A stretch of DNA of 64,000 nt from Riptortus pedestris. Its lineage: Eukaryota; Arthropoda; Insecta; Hemiptera; Alydidae. Positions 36,690-49,729 of the stretch are shown here, in pieces. Below the pieces are notes generated by a model, which worked only from the letters and a program-made list of their open reading frames with translations, was not told where the DNA came from and ran no database searches. The position numbers and the translations under genes are program-made. Position 1 is the first letter of the stretch. Every line of letters starts with the position of its first letter. The stretch lies in assembly GCA_019009955.1 (NCBI GenBank), contig CM032232.1:74006501-74070500 (forward strand), read 5' to 3'.

Positions 36690-37620
36690 GCGTGTGTGTG
36701 TGTGTGTGTGTGTGTGCACGTTTTTCTAAAGGAAAGCATCTCTGCATTTTATCAGTCTATCAAGGCTAATATAATATTGCTTTTAGAGGCTACTCATTTT
36801 TCTTACTAAAATATCGTTTATTTCTTCTTCTTCTTTTTTTTTTTTTGTTGGCTCACATGTTTTGTTTACTTCCATAGACGTTATTTTACTTACTGCTTAA
36901 GAAGAATTAGCAAAGCAGATTTTGATTAGATTTCGCATATGTTGTCTTTGTTTATCTAAACAATTAATCGTATTTACAGTGGCATGGTTAAATAAATTAA
37001 TTAAGTAGATTCCTATCTGAACTACACTCTCAACTATCACGCTGTGTTATCAAGGGATACTCAGGACCGTGATGGTCATTGAGGTATTTATATTACTTTG
37101 AGGAATTGAGATTGAGATTTCTCAGAATAATAATCACATAAAACTTGACTACACGATGAGTATAAGAGTCATAGATCATGATTTGTGCAAGGCTGAACTT
37201 ATTAGTTTATCATAGATACCTTGAAGTTCAATAGAAGAAACTCAGTGTCTACTGCGTTATTCATCCATGATATCAATATTGCCACCTGAAGTAAAGAATT
37301 ATCTTCAATACTTATTTATACTATATAAAAATTGTAGGTAAATAAGTATTTTTTTCTATAATTTCGTAGACTTCCTCGCTGAGGAAAGAGTTCGTCTGAC
37401 CTGCGTTTTTTGCTCCAGTGGTCTTCTTGTCAATGGGATAGCTCATTTTTATCAAGTCTTTTGGCAGAGTTATGTAAACTGGTCAACATCACTATTGTTG
37501 AATGGTAGAAAACCCTTTTTTTCTCTCGTCGAAAAAATAAATGAATTACGAGTAACAGTATACTATAAATAATATAAATAAGATTCTTTGTACAATGAAG
37601 TTAATAATAATTCAGAAACT
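34374..37620. other. AT-rich, no gene; small tRNA-like or SINE-like scrap near 34720-34790
   Basis: Minus-strand AGTACCGGGTCCAGCCTCC and TTTTCTGGTCCCGGGACTT with an adjacent (AAT)n tail may be another SINE fragment. A minus-strand frame at 35188-35442 has a hydrophobic start but no splice signals or known motif. Otherwise nothing is recognised outside the microsatellite at 36634-36716. Confidence 0.35.
36634..36716. repeat. (TA)n(TG)n compound microsatellite
   Basis: TA repeats from 36634 pass through TATG into a TG run ending at 36716. It has the same TA-to-TG order as the tract at 7491-7577. Confidence 0.95.
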
Positions 37621-37624
37621 GTTG

Positions 37625-37735
37625 TCACACCTGTCGGTAGAGACCGTCGTCACTGGCTGATGGTCGAGACAGCTGGCAAGCGCTTTCGATGCGATGGCAC
37701 TATCTTCAAGCCCGTCAAAAAGTTGTACTGACAAT
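37625..37735 (-). other. G+C-rich island with hammerhead-ribozyme-like core (possible Penelope-like relic)
   Basis: On the minus strand the order is GGGC, TTGAAGA (37703-37709), a 15-base segment, GAAA (37684-37687), GCGC, TT, GCCAGC. This matches the hammerhead layout CUGANGA - stem II - GAAA - minimal stem III - UH, with one core substitution (C3 to T). GGGC and GCC can pair as stem I. Minimal type I hammerheads are known in Penelope-like retroelements. No reverse transcriptase or GIY-YIG frame is present nearby. Stem II is weak, so this may be a decayed motif or coincidence. Confidence 0.3.
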
Positions 37736-38024
37736 TCAGAAACTTTTATCACCTGATGGTATTAATTAATTATTAATAGTAAAGACTTATTATTGTTGTT
37801 ATTAATATTTATTCATTGTAGGTTTGAAACGATTGTAACCAATTTTAATGTAAAATACTGATATTTTAAAATTACATTCATCAGTCTTTTTGTTGAAAAT
37901 CTCATATTGCACAATTTTTATTATGTTATATACATTGGGCCAATAAGTTCCTTAGGGAATAAACGAAATTCTAATTCTAATGGTATACATTTATGAAGTC
38001 TTAGAACTTTTTTTCGAAAATTAT

Positions 38025-38180
<156 letters not shown>

Positions 38181-40150
38181 AAATATAGATAATTTATCCT
38201 TAGACACCGCTAAAGAGTAATTTCTTAAACTTTACTTTAAAGGAAGCTTCCAAGAAGGAGGATATTAAATGTGTATGTTTTAAAAGGGATATAATAAATC
38301 TCCTAAAAGCCTTTACATAACTAGTGGATGTGTAATATATTTTCAGCTGCTAAACGTTCCTGACGGTTTTTGAAAAGGAAATTATAAGCTAATGAAAATG
38401 ATATATGATTAAACTGTTCTGTGCAGGGGTTTTCAATGTAACTAATTATTTACTAATATAAAAAACATAATGTAAAATGAAAAATAAACACCATCTGTAA
38501 ATAAATATTTTAATGTTTTTTTTTTTAATAATAAGGGTAACCTAAAAGTTCCTGGCGAGCCTACTGGTGTCTTTTATGACAGCACACAACCGACAACGGT
38601 AATGAGTGACAGCGTATGCGATCAATTATTTTTTCGTATACGGCCAAATGTAAATAAAATAAAATATGTTTTATTTGCTTACTTTTTTATTCCAGTGCCT
38701 AAGTAATAAAGTGTTAGCTCTTAGAGAGAGTATCCCGCTTTAAGCCTTAAATTGACAATTATTACCCTTTAAATCGCTGGTGCGGAGTATCGGGCCTGAT
38801 GAGATAGCTATCCGTGTGAAGAATTGTTTGTACAAATCAACACTAGTACACTTGGTATCTACAGCCAAGAGGTTTGAGTCCCTGCTGACACATTAGACTT
38901 TCCCCCGTATTGAAAATAACTTGAAGTCTCAATGTTTGTAAATTTTGACGATTTGAATTTTTTTAAAAATCATAGACCAAGCCAAGCTGCCTGTGTTGCC
39001 TGGTATCTGAGTTATAACATGTCACCTGTTATGTGAGTCAGTGCGGTATCGCACCCCTATACGAAAGTGGAACAATATCCGACACAATTCTCTTTTACAT
39101 AATACTAAATTCTAACCAGCTTTCACTGCATGACTTTTTTGTAGTTCCTCCGGCTTAGGACTGAGTCCAGTCTAGTACCACTGTATTTTCACTTTCATCC
39201 ATGTTCCAGTGAAATGTAACTTTAAATACATATATCTTAACCATTTTAAAAATATAATATTTTTCTTTATAATTTAGATCAATCTAAAGAAATATTTTAT
39301 AAACTATTTGTAAAAAATTTCTGTTTTACACAATTAAGATTGTACATTTTATTTCAATAATAACGAAATCAGCGCTTCATGGAAATTATATTCAGGGACA
39401 CACATTACAAGTTCTTTTACATAAAATAACAAAGTCTTAGATACATTCCCAATAAAAGTAGTATTTTGAGAAAGAACGTAGGATAAAATGTTTTAAGTTC
39501 AAAAATATTGTTCTGCAATGTAACGAAACCTTTTCGAAAAAAAACGAGAATTTTTCTTTTATTGGTAAATAAATTGATATATTAGTTCATTGATATTCTG
39601 TGGTTCTCTATTTGTTATACTATAAATAATTAAACAAAAAAAAGAATTATTTTTGTAGTACACGAGTAAAATAAAAAAAAAAGAAGCATATGAAAAATAT
39701 AATCTATTTACAGACCAGATAGGGATCAAGGATACAGAAAAGCTGTGAATTTTTTTTCTGGTCATAAGACAACCAGCCTTGTGTATCTTGTCTGGGAGAG
39801 GAAGTATTAAATCCATAACACAAATAATGAAAGCCATTTAGCTCATGAAATATTCATCAGTCATAGAAAAACAATAAAAAATAAATTAATGCTATATTTA
39901 AGTTCTCGAAAAAAATGAGAACTGAACAGATTTTGTATGGTGGTTTATATCTATAAGTAAAAAATATCTCTTAAAATGAATCCCAGCAAGTGAGGGTTGT
40001 TCTGTTCGTGCCATGGAGTACTGAATACTTGTCTTGGATTGAAGTTATCTTTTGGAAGGCAGAAGTCATTATAAAGAAAACCAAAAATAACTATTGGATT
40101 TTTACTTAGAAATAGAGAATACATGGTAAAATGAGATGAATAGTGTACCA
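38181..40150. other. AT-rich, no gene; tRNA-like scrap near 38790-38900
   Basis: GAGGTTTGAGTCCCTGC (about 38870) is a good Pol III B box with TAGCTATCCGTG upstream, suggesting a decayed tRNA-derived repeat. No cloverleaf forms. Short open frames at 39559-39837 and 39951-40151 have no support. Confidence 0.35.
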
Positions 40151-40151
40151 C

Positions 40152-40195
40152 AGCAGCGCGTGGGAAACCTGCTTACTTTAAAGCTTAGGGACGTA
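40152..40195 (-). mobile_element. HINE/DINE-like 5' end fragment
   Basis: GCGTGGGAAACCTGCTTACT then AAAGCTTAGGGACG resembles the reverse complement of the family 5' end (CGTGGGAAATCTGCTTAG). Only the terminal about 45 bases remain. Confidence 0.35.
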
Positions 40196-40891
40196 AAATA
40201 TAGGTTATATACCAACTCCAGGTAACCTAGAAAGGAAACATTCACTCATGATTGCGAATTGTGTCAGAAAGCCTGTTAGTAACTTGTCTTTTAACCTTTG
40301 TGACAACCCGAACATGAATCCCAAGGTGGCTGGTCCTTGACGACGGAGAGCCATAAATAAGAAAAAGAAGGATTTGTAAACTTAAGGGCTTACGTAATGA
40401 CTTTCTAAAACGAATAATGAAAAGGTTTAGTCCGACGAAGTCACGAAACGATATGGCAACAGAGCTACAGTAACTACGCAAACCATGCCATGTCGTGCAT
40501 CATAAGCGATGAAAAAGTTTCTGCATTCCCCTTTTACCCGAAGTTTTTGGACGGCTTCATAAATGCTGAAGGTAAAAAAAAAAAATAGATATTTACTGGT
40601 GGCGATGGGAAAACTTGACAACCGTAGACAGTAATGATCTGAAGAAATACTCGAAGAAAATTTGCAGGACATAACCGGGACAAGTAATACCAGCGAGTTA
40701 TAGATCGGTAGAAACAATTCTATACACACAAAAAACTTTCTGACAGAAAATAGAAATCGATGTTTGATTAAATTTTAAAAAATCTCTACTTCAATGTTTC
40801 ATTCCGAAAACTTTTTAATTTTTCTTTCAGACTGGACTTATTATACATTTCTGAATAATCAAGAACGTAAAAACTCACAAATAATATAAAC
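40196..40891. other. No gene seen upstream of the LINE fragment
   Basis: Overlapping minus-strand frames at 40242-40729 have no recognised motif or splice sites. This could be untranslatable LINE-internal relic, but no reverse-transcriptase motif was seen. Confidence 0.35.
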
Positions 40892-41240
40892 TTGCTGGAG
40901 ACAAGGACAATTACTGTGCGTTGGAACACTGCAAATAGAAAAATCCGAAAAGAGGAGGTTGTTCTTGCCCGTGTCCGAATTGGACACACAAAATTAACAC
41001 ATAGTTATTTATTGAAGGGCTTATTCCCACCAACCTGCGATTGTTGTAATGCCCATCTTACCGTCTCACATCTTTTCCTCAATTGTAAGAAATACGATCT
41101 TCCAAGAAGAGCTTTGAACCTTAAACCGAACCTAAAAGAACTACTTAACTGTAACGTTTTCTTCTCAGAAATATAGAACCACCTACTGCTAATGACAATA
41201 GTAGATGCGGTATATTGTAATAAATAAATAAAATAAGTAA
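40892..41240 (+). pseudogene. LINE ORF2 C-terminus and 3' end (non-LTR retrotransposon, 5'-truncated)
   Basis: The open frame carries VLARVRIGHTKLTHSYLL followed by KGLFPPTCDCC and LTVSHLFLNCKKY. This is the conserved C-terminal region of arthropod LINE ORF2 proteins (RNase-H end plus a CxxC...H...C knuckle). It stays open to a TAG at about 41174. A short 3' UTR and the tail AATAAATAAATAAAATAAG (about 41219-41240) follow. Reverse transcriptase and endonuclease domains are absent upstream, as expected for a 5'-truncated insertion. The intact C-terminal frame suggests a moderately young copy. The antisense frame at 41005-41328 is a shadow. Confidence 0.8.
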
Positions 41241-42480
41241 GGACAATAATCTTCATTGGTACCCTCTGCGCGAGGGTACTTAAGTCCTTCTTCTGACTCG
41301 TCATTGTTGATGCAAACGTATTGCACAACTTAAATGCACCCCTAAAACGAGCCTACAAATCGTTTGGTAAAAAGAAGTAGCGTGTCTTCCCCCATAACCC
41401 ATCAATCTGCAGGAACGAGGGTTATTCAACAGGTGGCTTCCCGAGGACCACAGAGGCTTGAGGGAAGTGATGAACCGATTCTCGCGGTTTGTCTTGCAAA
41501 ACGCTCGGTTTTACACAACGCCGTCAGCGACGGTCTGTGAAAACAAGCCTTCTCAACTGTGAGATTGATCGGGACAATTGATCATCCGAGGCCGACAATT
41601 GTCTTAATCCGTCCGTTGACTCTGGGTCATCCGAAATTAGCGACCTATTTTGAAATTTGATTGGAAGGCGTGATGGCTTGTTTGGCATTTTGAGTGCCGA
41701 CAGAATTATCAAATTGAGGTGCCCTTACACGCAACATCGGATCGCCCTTTCTTGCCACTTTAGAAAAGATCAATGATTTAATTACATTTTCACGGCTCTT
41801 TTTAAGATATTTTAACAAGGATTATTGAAATTATTTTGTATAACACTCTCACTCTTTATACAGTTACCTCAAACATTATATATATCACAAATTAAAGCAA
41901 AAATGTCACTATAAAACTCAAGTAATAAACACTTGATAGAACGAAAACAATAATTCTGTGTTTGCCAAAAATAATAATGGTAAAAGTATTTCAAAAATGG
42001 TAGAAATAAAAGTTGTTGAAAGTGAAATTCCTAAGACACTCGGGACAAACAAGTTCCTATGCAAATTAGATGTGCATCTTATAAAATGTAGCCATACTTC
42101 ATACGTCGTTCTACCAAATTAATGGATGAACCACATTTTTTTGTACAAAATAAATGCACTGATATATAGAAGATAAAATATTATGAAATGTCAAACTCCA
42201 GGTATAATTTTACACCCGGCGGAGCTGATACATGAAGCTAAACTTTGATATGACATTCATTAACTAACTTTCAATAACGGGTTAACGATCATACATCATT
42301 TATCAGCTGCTGCCAACCGGTGAACGATCAATTGTTGTATTACTCGATGTTTAGTCTAGCTAGAACTAGCATTGAAGTCCAAATTTTATGGTTTCCTCAG
42401 GCATTCAGTAGAATCAATGGAGGACGAGCGCATGGATATTATTGATTTTGATTAGTTGTGAGATCCAGGTTAAGAAAGAA
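41241..42480. other. G+C-richer patch (about 41380-41770), then AT-rich; no assigned gene
   Basis: The patch contains a minus-strand open stretch (about 41524-41712) whose peptide includes SLISDDPESTDGLRQLSASD, a coding-like composition. It is closed by stops on both sides and has no good splice signals. CCGTC-agc-GACGG (near 41521) is a small hairpin. It may be an eroded exon or transposon piece. Confidence 0.3.
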
Positions 42481-42923
42481 GGAGCTGCCTTAACTAAGCA
42501 GAGTTCCCACGTGCTTCACGTATTTGAATTTATCTCAAAACGTAAAAGTTCAATAAGACCAATATTTGGTATTTAGGCTTTAAATTAAATGCTTCATATT
42601 ATAACACCTTTTTGTTTATATAAAATGAGTAGGAGTGGGGGTTTACTGAAGGCCAAAAACTGAAAAATGCAAATGTCTCCGTTCATAAATCAAGATATTC
42701 AAAAATCACACATAAGAACATTTATAGAATATTAACTTTTCAATAACATTGGTTCTATACTATTTTTCGATCCAACTCATAATAACGGGATATTTCGAAT
42801 TTTCAAAAGTCTTTCCGTGGTTGGATTTTAGCCGTTAACGAACTTGATCTCCGTTTTTACATAAAACGTTTAAATATCGAGTTTGATAATGAACAAACAA
42901 AAATTTTGATCGCTAGAGCTTTA

Positions 42924-42957
<34 letters not shown>

Positions 42958-43059
42958 TTTTGAACGGACTTCATTTTCGTCATCTCCTGGGTAGGATCGA
43001 TGTGCATATGAAGAAAGTTTTCAAAAATTGCGTAATGAGTTCGACCTCAATAGCTAATA
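42481..43059 (+). mobile_element. HINE/DINE-like element, nearly complete (subfamily with internal insert)
   Basis: It starts within the 5' end (GAGCTGCCTTAACTAAGCAG then AGTTCCCACGTG) and lacks the first dozen bases. It then carries GGGGGTTTACTGAAGGCC, CTCATAATAACGGG, GCCGTTAACGAACTTGATC, (TA)n at about 42927-42953 and CATTTTCGTCATCTCCTGGG. It stops at TCAATAGCTAATAATCAG, where the palindrome has eroded. The frame at 42906-43199 is mostly element. Confidence 0.7.
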
Positions 43060-44334
43060 ATCAGTACCATTATACAATAAATCAGTATTTATTTTCTGTT
43101 ATATTCTTGAATATTGTGTGCATCTTTTTATTGCAACCGAGATTACAAGTAACTGTCCAAATAACCATGGAGTTATTAAAATCATTACTTCTTTATTGAA
43201 TAAAGGTTCTTTATATAGGACATAATTTACATTTAATACTAAAATTATTTTAGCAATACAAGCAATAAAGAAGGATGGTGCTTGTAAAAGTCCAATAAAG
43301 GTTGCTCATTTTCATATTTTAAGAAGTATTCATCGTGAAACGACGACTAAAATAGTTTTATTCTTGTTATTTCTACGGCGGATAATACAAGTTCGTCTCC
43401 GAGGTAACGCAAAATTTCAAAAAACCTACACGAACAGGAAATTTGTTTTGCCAGAAACAATACTGGCAGATAGATGTGCTATTCCTTCAAATGATTTCAC
43501 TAGCCAAAACATTGTTCATAATGAGTTGGTAATGAGATACACGAAAATTCCATTTAATAGAAATGGATATAGCAAGCTTAATTAGCTTGCACAAAAGCGA
43601 ATATGTTTTTGAGAAGTAATGGTACATTACAACTGAAGTTGACTAATAATATGGTCCAATACAATAAAGTTTGCGTAAAATACTGGTAATCACTTGGATC
43701 ATGCGTATGAGATTAGAAAAAACGACCCCAATTGGTTTAGAAAATGGAAGTGAAATATATTAATGGAAATCAGCAAATATTTTCTACATAGTGTTAATCA
43801 TATAATTTCTCTATTATTCTTGTTACAAAATAAATCAATAAAGGCTTGCTGAGCGTTTATGTGTTTACAGGAAGTATACGTTACGTGCTCAACCATTCGT
43901 ATAATTATCCAACAATTCAAAGTTTCGTTTGGAATCGAAACCACAGCTGTTTCGGCAAGCCGCCACAAGAAGTGGGAAACGGTTGAGTGGTCAGACACAA
44001 AACAGTTTCCCGACCCTGAGCCAAGTGATAAGAGTCGTCCTTGCCAGCATATTGGGAAACTTCGAAGCGATGAAACTCTTCCACCCGCAGCCTTACGGAG
44101 AGCTACGGTTCGAGTAAAGAACGTAGCAGTTCCTTTTCATTAGTTACTCGGTTTTAACTGGCCGTAATCATTTTCTTTAAAGCATAGAGGAATTACTTAT
44201 TATTTGTGAGGCTGAAAATATGTATTATGAAAAACAAAGTATGCAGACTGCACACGTTATGTATTTATAAGTGCTTATCCAGTGGGTTTTACGAATCTAC
44301 GGTGCTGTATTCAGAAAATAGCGCCTTTTACCTG
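43060..44334. other. No assigned gene; short unassigned frames
   Basis: A plus-strand frame at 43859-44143 has a somewhat G+C-richer second half (about 43930-44140) and overlaps another frame. No known domain or splice boundary was seen. The frame at 43364-43585 is likewise unassigned. Confidence 0.3.
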
Positions 44335-44748
44335 ATTTCCCATAGCTTTGATTGTATAGATATAGATTTAATCGCACCAGTGGGAGGGGGTTACAGAGGG
44401 GGAGAATTTTGAATTTCGAAATATCTCAGTTATTATAAGTTGGATCGAAACTTTTTATAGAATCAATCTTAATGCAAATGTAATGTTATATAAATGTTGT
44501 TATGTACGTTTTTTTTTCATTCATTTTATTGTTAACTAAACGAGTATTTGCATTTTTCAGCCATCAGTAAACCCCCATTCCTAGACCTGTCATATTAACA
44601 ATAAGCTGTTATATTATGAAGCACACTATTTCAAGCATAAATACCATATATTGTTCTCATCGAAATTTTACGTTTTGTGATAAATGCAAATACGTGATGC
44701 ACGTGGGAAATCTGCTTAGTTAACGCAGTCCCTGCGTGATGGACTTTT
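44335..44748 (-). mobile_element. HINE/DINE-like element, 5' half
   Basis: On the minus strand, the complement of CAGTGGGAGGGGGTTACAGA, AATTTCGAAATATCTCAG, CAGCCATCAGTAAACCCCCA and CGTGGGAAATCTGCTTAGTT is followed by the complete 5' end near 44745 (AAGTCCATCACGCAGGGACT). The 3' third, including (TA)n and palindrome, is absent. Confidence 0.7.
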
Positions 44749-45984
44749 CCCGAAGTAATATAGGCAGAGTGTTTTAAAAGACATTTGCGAGCTAACTAAT
44801 AAGAATTATTGATTTTTCGACTCAGAAAAATATATTTATATATTTTTCAATCTTTTTGACTTTTCTTTACATAGTTTCCTAGTCTTTCTTCTGGTTGACG
44901 TAAGTTACAGATAGCCACTTTATCCAAGGAAACCTGTCGCTCGGTCATGCATAAATACTAAATAAATTCATTTTTTATTCCAATGTTTCTTTAGCATTAT
45001 GTGATTATCGTGCTTAGATCGACATACTGATTGCCCCACAACTGTTTAATAGACGTGGAAAAATGATCACGACAATTATTAGTTGAAAACGCTGGTATAA
45101 TCTCTCAAACGGCTGACCTCAGTATTTTATCACTGTGCCTTTCTCTCTCAGAAAAGCAGTTTTATGTGAGCAAGCACAATAGCAGCTAATAAACTATGCG
45201 CTTTATTAATCTAATTAATGATGTGAAGATAAGTCAAATCGGTGCAACAGTCCCAAGGAAGAGATTATCTAACAATTCAGTGCACGTCAAGATAATGACG
45301 CCAAGAGAACCCACCGTTCAGAATGAACGTCGAAACCAATGAACATTGAGAATGTTTTCATAATGTGCCAATAATGGATTTAGTGTCATTAATATTATAA
45401 GGGTTGTTGGGTAAATGGATCAAGTCGTTTCAACTAATTTTTAATGACTTGCAAAAATTAATTCATTGGAATACTGTGCCCTTTAAATAATAACTACCTC
45501 AGATGCCTCCTCAGTGTTTAGGTTTCACTACTGCCCTTTACTGTTAATCTGGCCACCGTTTTGTAATGTACCTTTCAACTTAAGCCTTTTAAAACTGAGA
45601 GGTTGCAACAGTGAATATAAACATCTCTAGAACTCGTGGTGGAATCTTGAACTCTTGTTCTTTATTTGTCCTGAGCCTGTTTACGTGCATTTTTAATACC
45701 TCTAAATAACTAGGTAAAGTTTTGAGTAACTAATGTAGTTAAACCCATCTGTAGCTGTTCAAATCCAACCTCATATTTAAATAATTCTTTTCGAAATGTT
45801 GTGATATCAGATAGTTAATTATATCGAACGTGATGAAATGAACACTTTACCACTGAGTTCAGGTTAATAAAAACACTGAGGTAAACTTTTGATTATTTAT
45901 GAAAGACATTTTTTTTATATTTAACATCTACTTTATGGAATAAAATGCTTCATAGCCGGTTGAAATATATATTTTACGACTACC
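44749..45984. other. AT-rich, no gene seen
   Basis: No repeat family, RNA gene or splice-bounded frame was recognised. Confidence 0.4.
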
Positions 45985-46145
45985 TCCCTTTTCTAGATTG
46001 GGTACGCCAGTAATTTCATTTAGAGGGTTGGCCTCTCAAATTAAATAAATATGTTCCGTTTGCCTATGCTTTAATTGAATCCATTGCTCAATGTTTTAAG
46101 GTGTATTTAGCCTAACCTATTAACACAGTTGGCCAACCTGTGTTA
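45985..46145 (-). mobile_element. tRNA-derived SINE, highly degraded
   Basis: CCCTTTTCTAGATTGGGTACG, TTAAATAAATATGTTCCGTTT, GCTTTAATTGAATCCATTGC and TTTAGCCTAACCT follow the minus-strand order of the SINE. Divergence is high. Confidence 0.4.
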
Positions 46146-49100
46146 CAATAATTGAAATGAATGTATGATTTCGACAATAATAAAATGAAACAGCCCATAA
46201 CTCCAGGTGGAGGTTATTGTCCATCAAAAGTGCCATAAAGTCAAACGGAGTTATACAAGTGTGTAAACCCTCTTGGTGCGGGAAAGGTTAAAGGCGATGG
46301 TGTCTTCTCTGCCGACTCCGCTCTCTATGTCCCTGAGTATTTAGCGGTGTCTACAACAGCTGGAGTGTTCTTTAATCTGCCTTAACTAAACATAAACTTA
46401 CTGTCTAACCTAAGTTCTAGGTAGAAGTGAATCTTAATAACGGATAATATGCATAATTGTACATAACATAGTGTGTATTACTTAAGAAGCAAACAAGTCT
46501 TCTTTTAATTGAAAAAAAGTCTTTATTTACAATATTTTTAAAAAGTTCTAGTGCAAGTCTACTACACTAACTCCTGGTAATATGACAAACACCACAGGAA
46601 GTTAGGCAAGATCTTGAAAATCAGACTAATTTATTTAATCTCAAGATCAAAAATCTTGTAATTGTTTCTGCACTCTTAGCCTCATACACATAAATAAAAT
46701 TTATTTCAATGTTCTGCGTTCACCCCGAATAAACCCTCCAACGTAAACCACCACGTAAACTTCTTTACGACCACTAATTTTAAATAATGCAAATATCTAA
46801 CAATTACATGGTAGTTACATATAGTGTTTATTTTCTGCCCTGGTAAACGTTGGTAAAGGTTCTGTCTAATCTATGTCAATAGTCTTTATTTCTTTTCCCC
46901 ACTTCTACCCCCGCTGTATCTTTGGGTTTCCACATACCAGCGGTCTCCATTTAATAAGAGATATACAATTTTGAATAGATAAACTGGGCCAGCTAACTTA
47001 GCCTAGCTCACCGTGCATGGCTAAGCATTAAAGTGCAACATTTGGGAGATTTATTTTAAGTCCGAAAAGTCCTAGGGGAACCCGCAGCTGCGACTTCTTT
47101 GCTTTGTTCAGAGAAGTGGCAGCAAGAGCCTCACTAATTAGCTTACGCACCTAAAGCTTAAATACTAACTTAAACAATACATATATACATATAATTTACA
47201 AATAAATACATTTTTACTTGATTTTCAACACCTCTTTGGCAAAGGTCCTGAAGGCTAAAAATATTTCAGCGTTGTTTACCAACATATTCCGTAGCTCTCA
47301 GGAGGCTAGTTCGCATATGAGAAAGCACTCATTAGCCGAATAGGCTTGTCATAATAGTGTGTTATAATAGCGAATACGAATATGAATAGTCTATTAGATG
47401 AAAAACACACTATTATGTGTTTTTTTTTTTTTTTGACATTTTCAGTGATAATCTGAATACGGTTTTCTCTGAGAATGGAAAATGTAAACGGTATACTTCA
47501 ATTATAGCAACGTGTTCTATTGATGGCGGAGTTATGGGAATATTCAGGTCTGCCAACAGTATCTTTAATGAGTGTGGCTTCGTTAGAGGTTCCTATGTTG
47601 CCAAATAATGAGTGGAATGCCTCCGATCGGTGACAAACATCGTGACATGTCGTCTTGGATGGGATCTAGAGCAGAGGGGAAGCGAGGACAGGTCCCACTA
47701 GTGATGTAACTATAAATGCAGTTCAGCTGACAATCGGAGAAAGCTGCGGAAGTCTAGTGACACCGTCACATCGCTCTTCAAAAGCAAACAGAGCTGGAGC
47801 AAAAATAAAAGGTTTTTAGCCATTGTGTAAGATGGAGATTAAAATTCGAACTGACTAACGTTTGTATTAATGGTATCGGTGTTGAAGAGTTATGTCATGC
47901 CACTTATGTAGAAACCTGTTTTTATTTATTTTTTTTTTTTTGTAAAGAAAAAAACTTCGGGGTCAAGATCACTGATTATCTTGTAAAAAGATCTGATTTG
48001 TTTGTCTGGCTTACTTTTTCTTTTAATACTAGTGACCTTTATAGTTCAGCATATTGTCTTATATTTTATGTCTTGAATTATATTTGTGGAGTAGCTGGAA
48101 TTTGATGGGTTTTTTTTTCTAGAAATGAATGGTCAAATATTTTTACTGAGATATTAACTTCACATTTAATTGAAGACGTTACTCCTTTGAGGTACGACAT
48201 TTTCATAGAGACCCTCCATTGGTTTTGTTTTATTTTGGAAAGACGGTTTTATGGAAAAGGAGAACATTAAGGGATTTTATAAATATCAAAAATAATTAAA
48301 TTATTTTATATTTATTATGTTGTCCTCATTGGTATTCGTTACATGAAGTGGGCGTTTATAAAAAAAAAGGGGGTATTCCATTTAGGATAAAAAACTATAA
48401 TACAACCATATTTATACCCATGTATAAATATAAAATATAAAAATATATGTATTTCCGAAAGAAACAGTATTTTATCCAAAAATGTACACAGGAAATCGGC
48501 ATACACTAAAACATTCATATTTTCATGTTTGTCGTTTTTCAATAGTGACATGATAATCCTCTCGAGGTAATTTCGAATGTAGGAGATATGGATGGGTTTG
48601 GGGATCGGAGTAAGACAAACCTATAACTCTAACTTAAAAAGTATACATTTCTTGCTCATACATAAGGTCGAGGTAAAATCAGCATGATTATATGAATAAC
48701 TCCTCGGGAAGATAGCTGAGGGGGAAATTTTGAAACAATTTTACGTAGCCTGGATGCTCTCATACGTGCATAAGTATACCGAAAAACGTATCCAAAAACG
48801 ATCTCCCAGTTTCTGTGTCCAAAAAGCCAAAAATAAAATTTGGTCATATTGTTACAAAGTATATTCGAACTCATGGATTTGTTTCTAACGACTAGTGGTG
48901 ATTGTGGGCGGATTCGGATATGCAGTAATACATTACGGCAAATTCGAGGCACGATCCAATCATTACTGAATCATTTCGACGACACACTACACGCGATTCG
49001 AAGTAATTTAGGCTGAGGGTTTTGACGGAGGTTGTGTCGTAAGGTGGCGAGCAATACGGCTGGAACGGGGAGACAAGCAGGCCTCATGTTGTGTTGGTAC

Positions 49101-49729
49101 ATTGGAACTGGATTGTGTATACGTCCGCTGGTATGTACAAGTAACTAGAGCATTATCTCCCATGTAATCGAAGCCATCTATAGAACCTGCTGATCACCCA
49201 GCTCGGACTTCGTGGGAACCAGTATGGGCGATTTCGTCCTTTGATTGCCACACCCTAAATATGAACTAATATCGTGGCCCCGTTTCGCCTGCACCTTTAG
49301 ATTATAGGACGCTTGACAAGATGGCTTTTTGATTGATTCGATAATTGCAATCAATTTAGTGTTTGATATTGGGACTCAACGTCCGTTTGGCACTGATTTA
49401 TTACTTTTTAAGTATGACAACTTCATTCCTTATCAGGGGAACAGTATCACATTAGCAATATTATCAAAACGATTACCTAATAAGTCTTGGAGAAAATTTC
49501 TTCAACGTTATCTCTCGCAATACTTTCCGAATCCTTATTATTCTTAGGAAATTTAATTGTTTTGTATGCAATTATGTAAACCTATTCAATTTAATCTTGG
49601 CAGAGGTACACACGTTAGCGATTTAAGGCGTTTTCTATGTACTCCTTAATAACTTTGTAGAATTGGGTCTAAAGGCCGCTTGACAAGTGGCCATTTATTT
49701 TGTGGTGGACTAACTAGATAAAATCACTT
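46146..49729. other. No gene seen; G+C-richer patches near 46260-46380, 47640-47800 and 48880-49330
   Basis: These patches have no long frame or domain. A TATA-like CTATAAATGCAG lies at about 47710, but no linked transcript was recognised. A stem-loop with 14-bp arms occurs at 47350-47417. Frames at 48339-48551 and 48656-48952 are unassigned. Confidence 0.35.
47350..47417. repeat. Stem-loop with perfect 14-bp arms
   Basis: CATAATAGTGTGTT (47350-47363) is the exact reverse complement of AACACACTATTATG (47404-47417), with a 40-base loop. Size is compatible with a short foldback or small-RNA precursor, but the loop shows little further pairing. Confidence 0.7.

Noticed and set aside
41005..41328. 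107-codon minus-strand frame
   Set aside because: Antisense shadow of the LINE C-terminal coding region.
47700..47760. TATA-like CTATAAATGCAG as a core promoter
   Set aside because: TATA-like strings are frequent in A+T-rich DNA and no downstream exon supports it.
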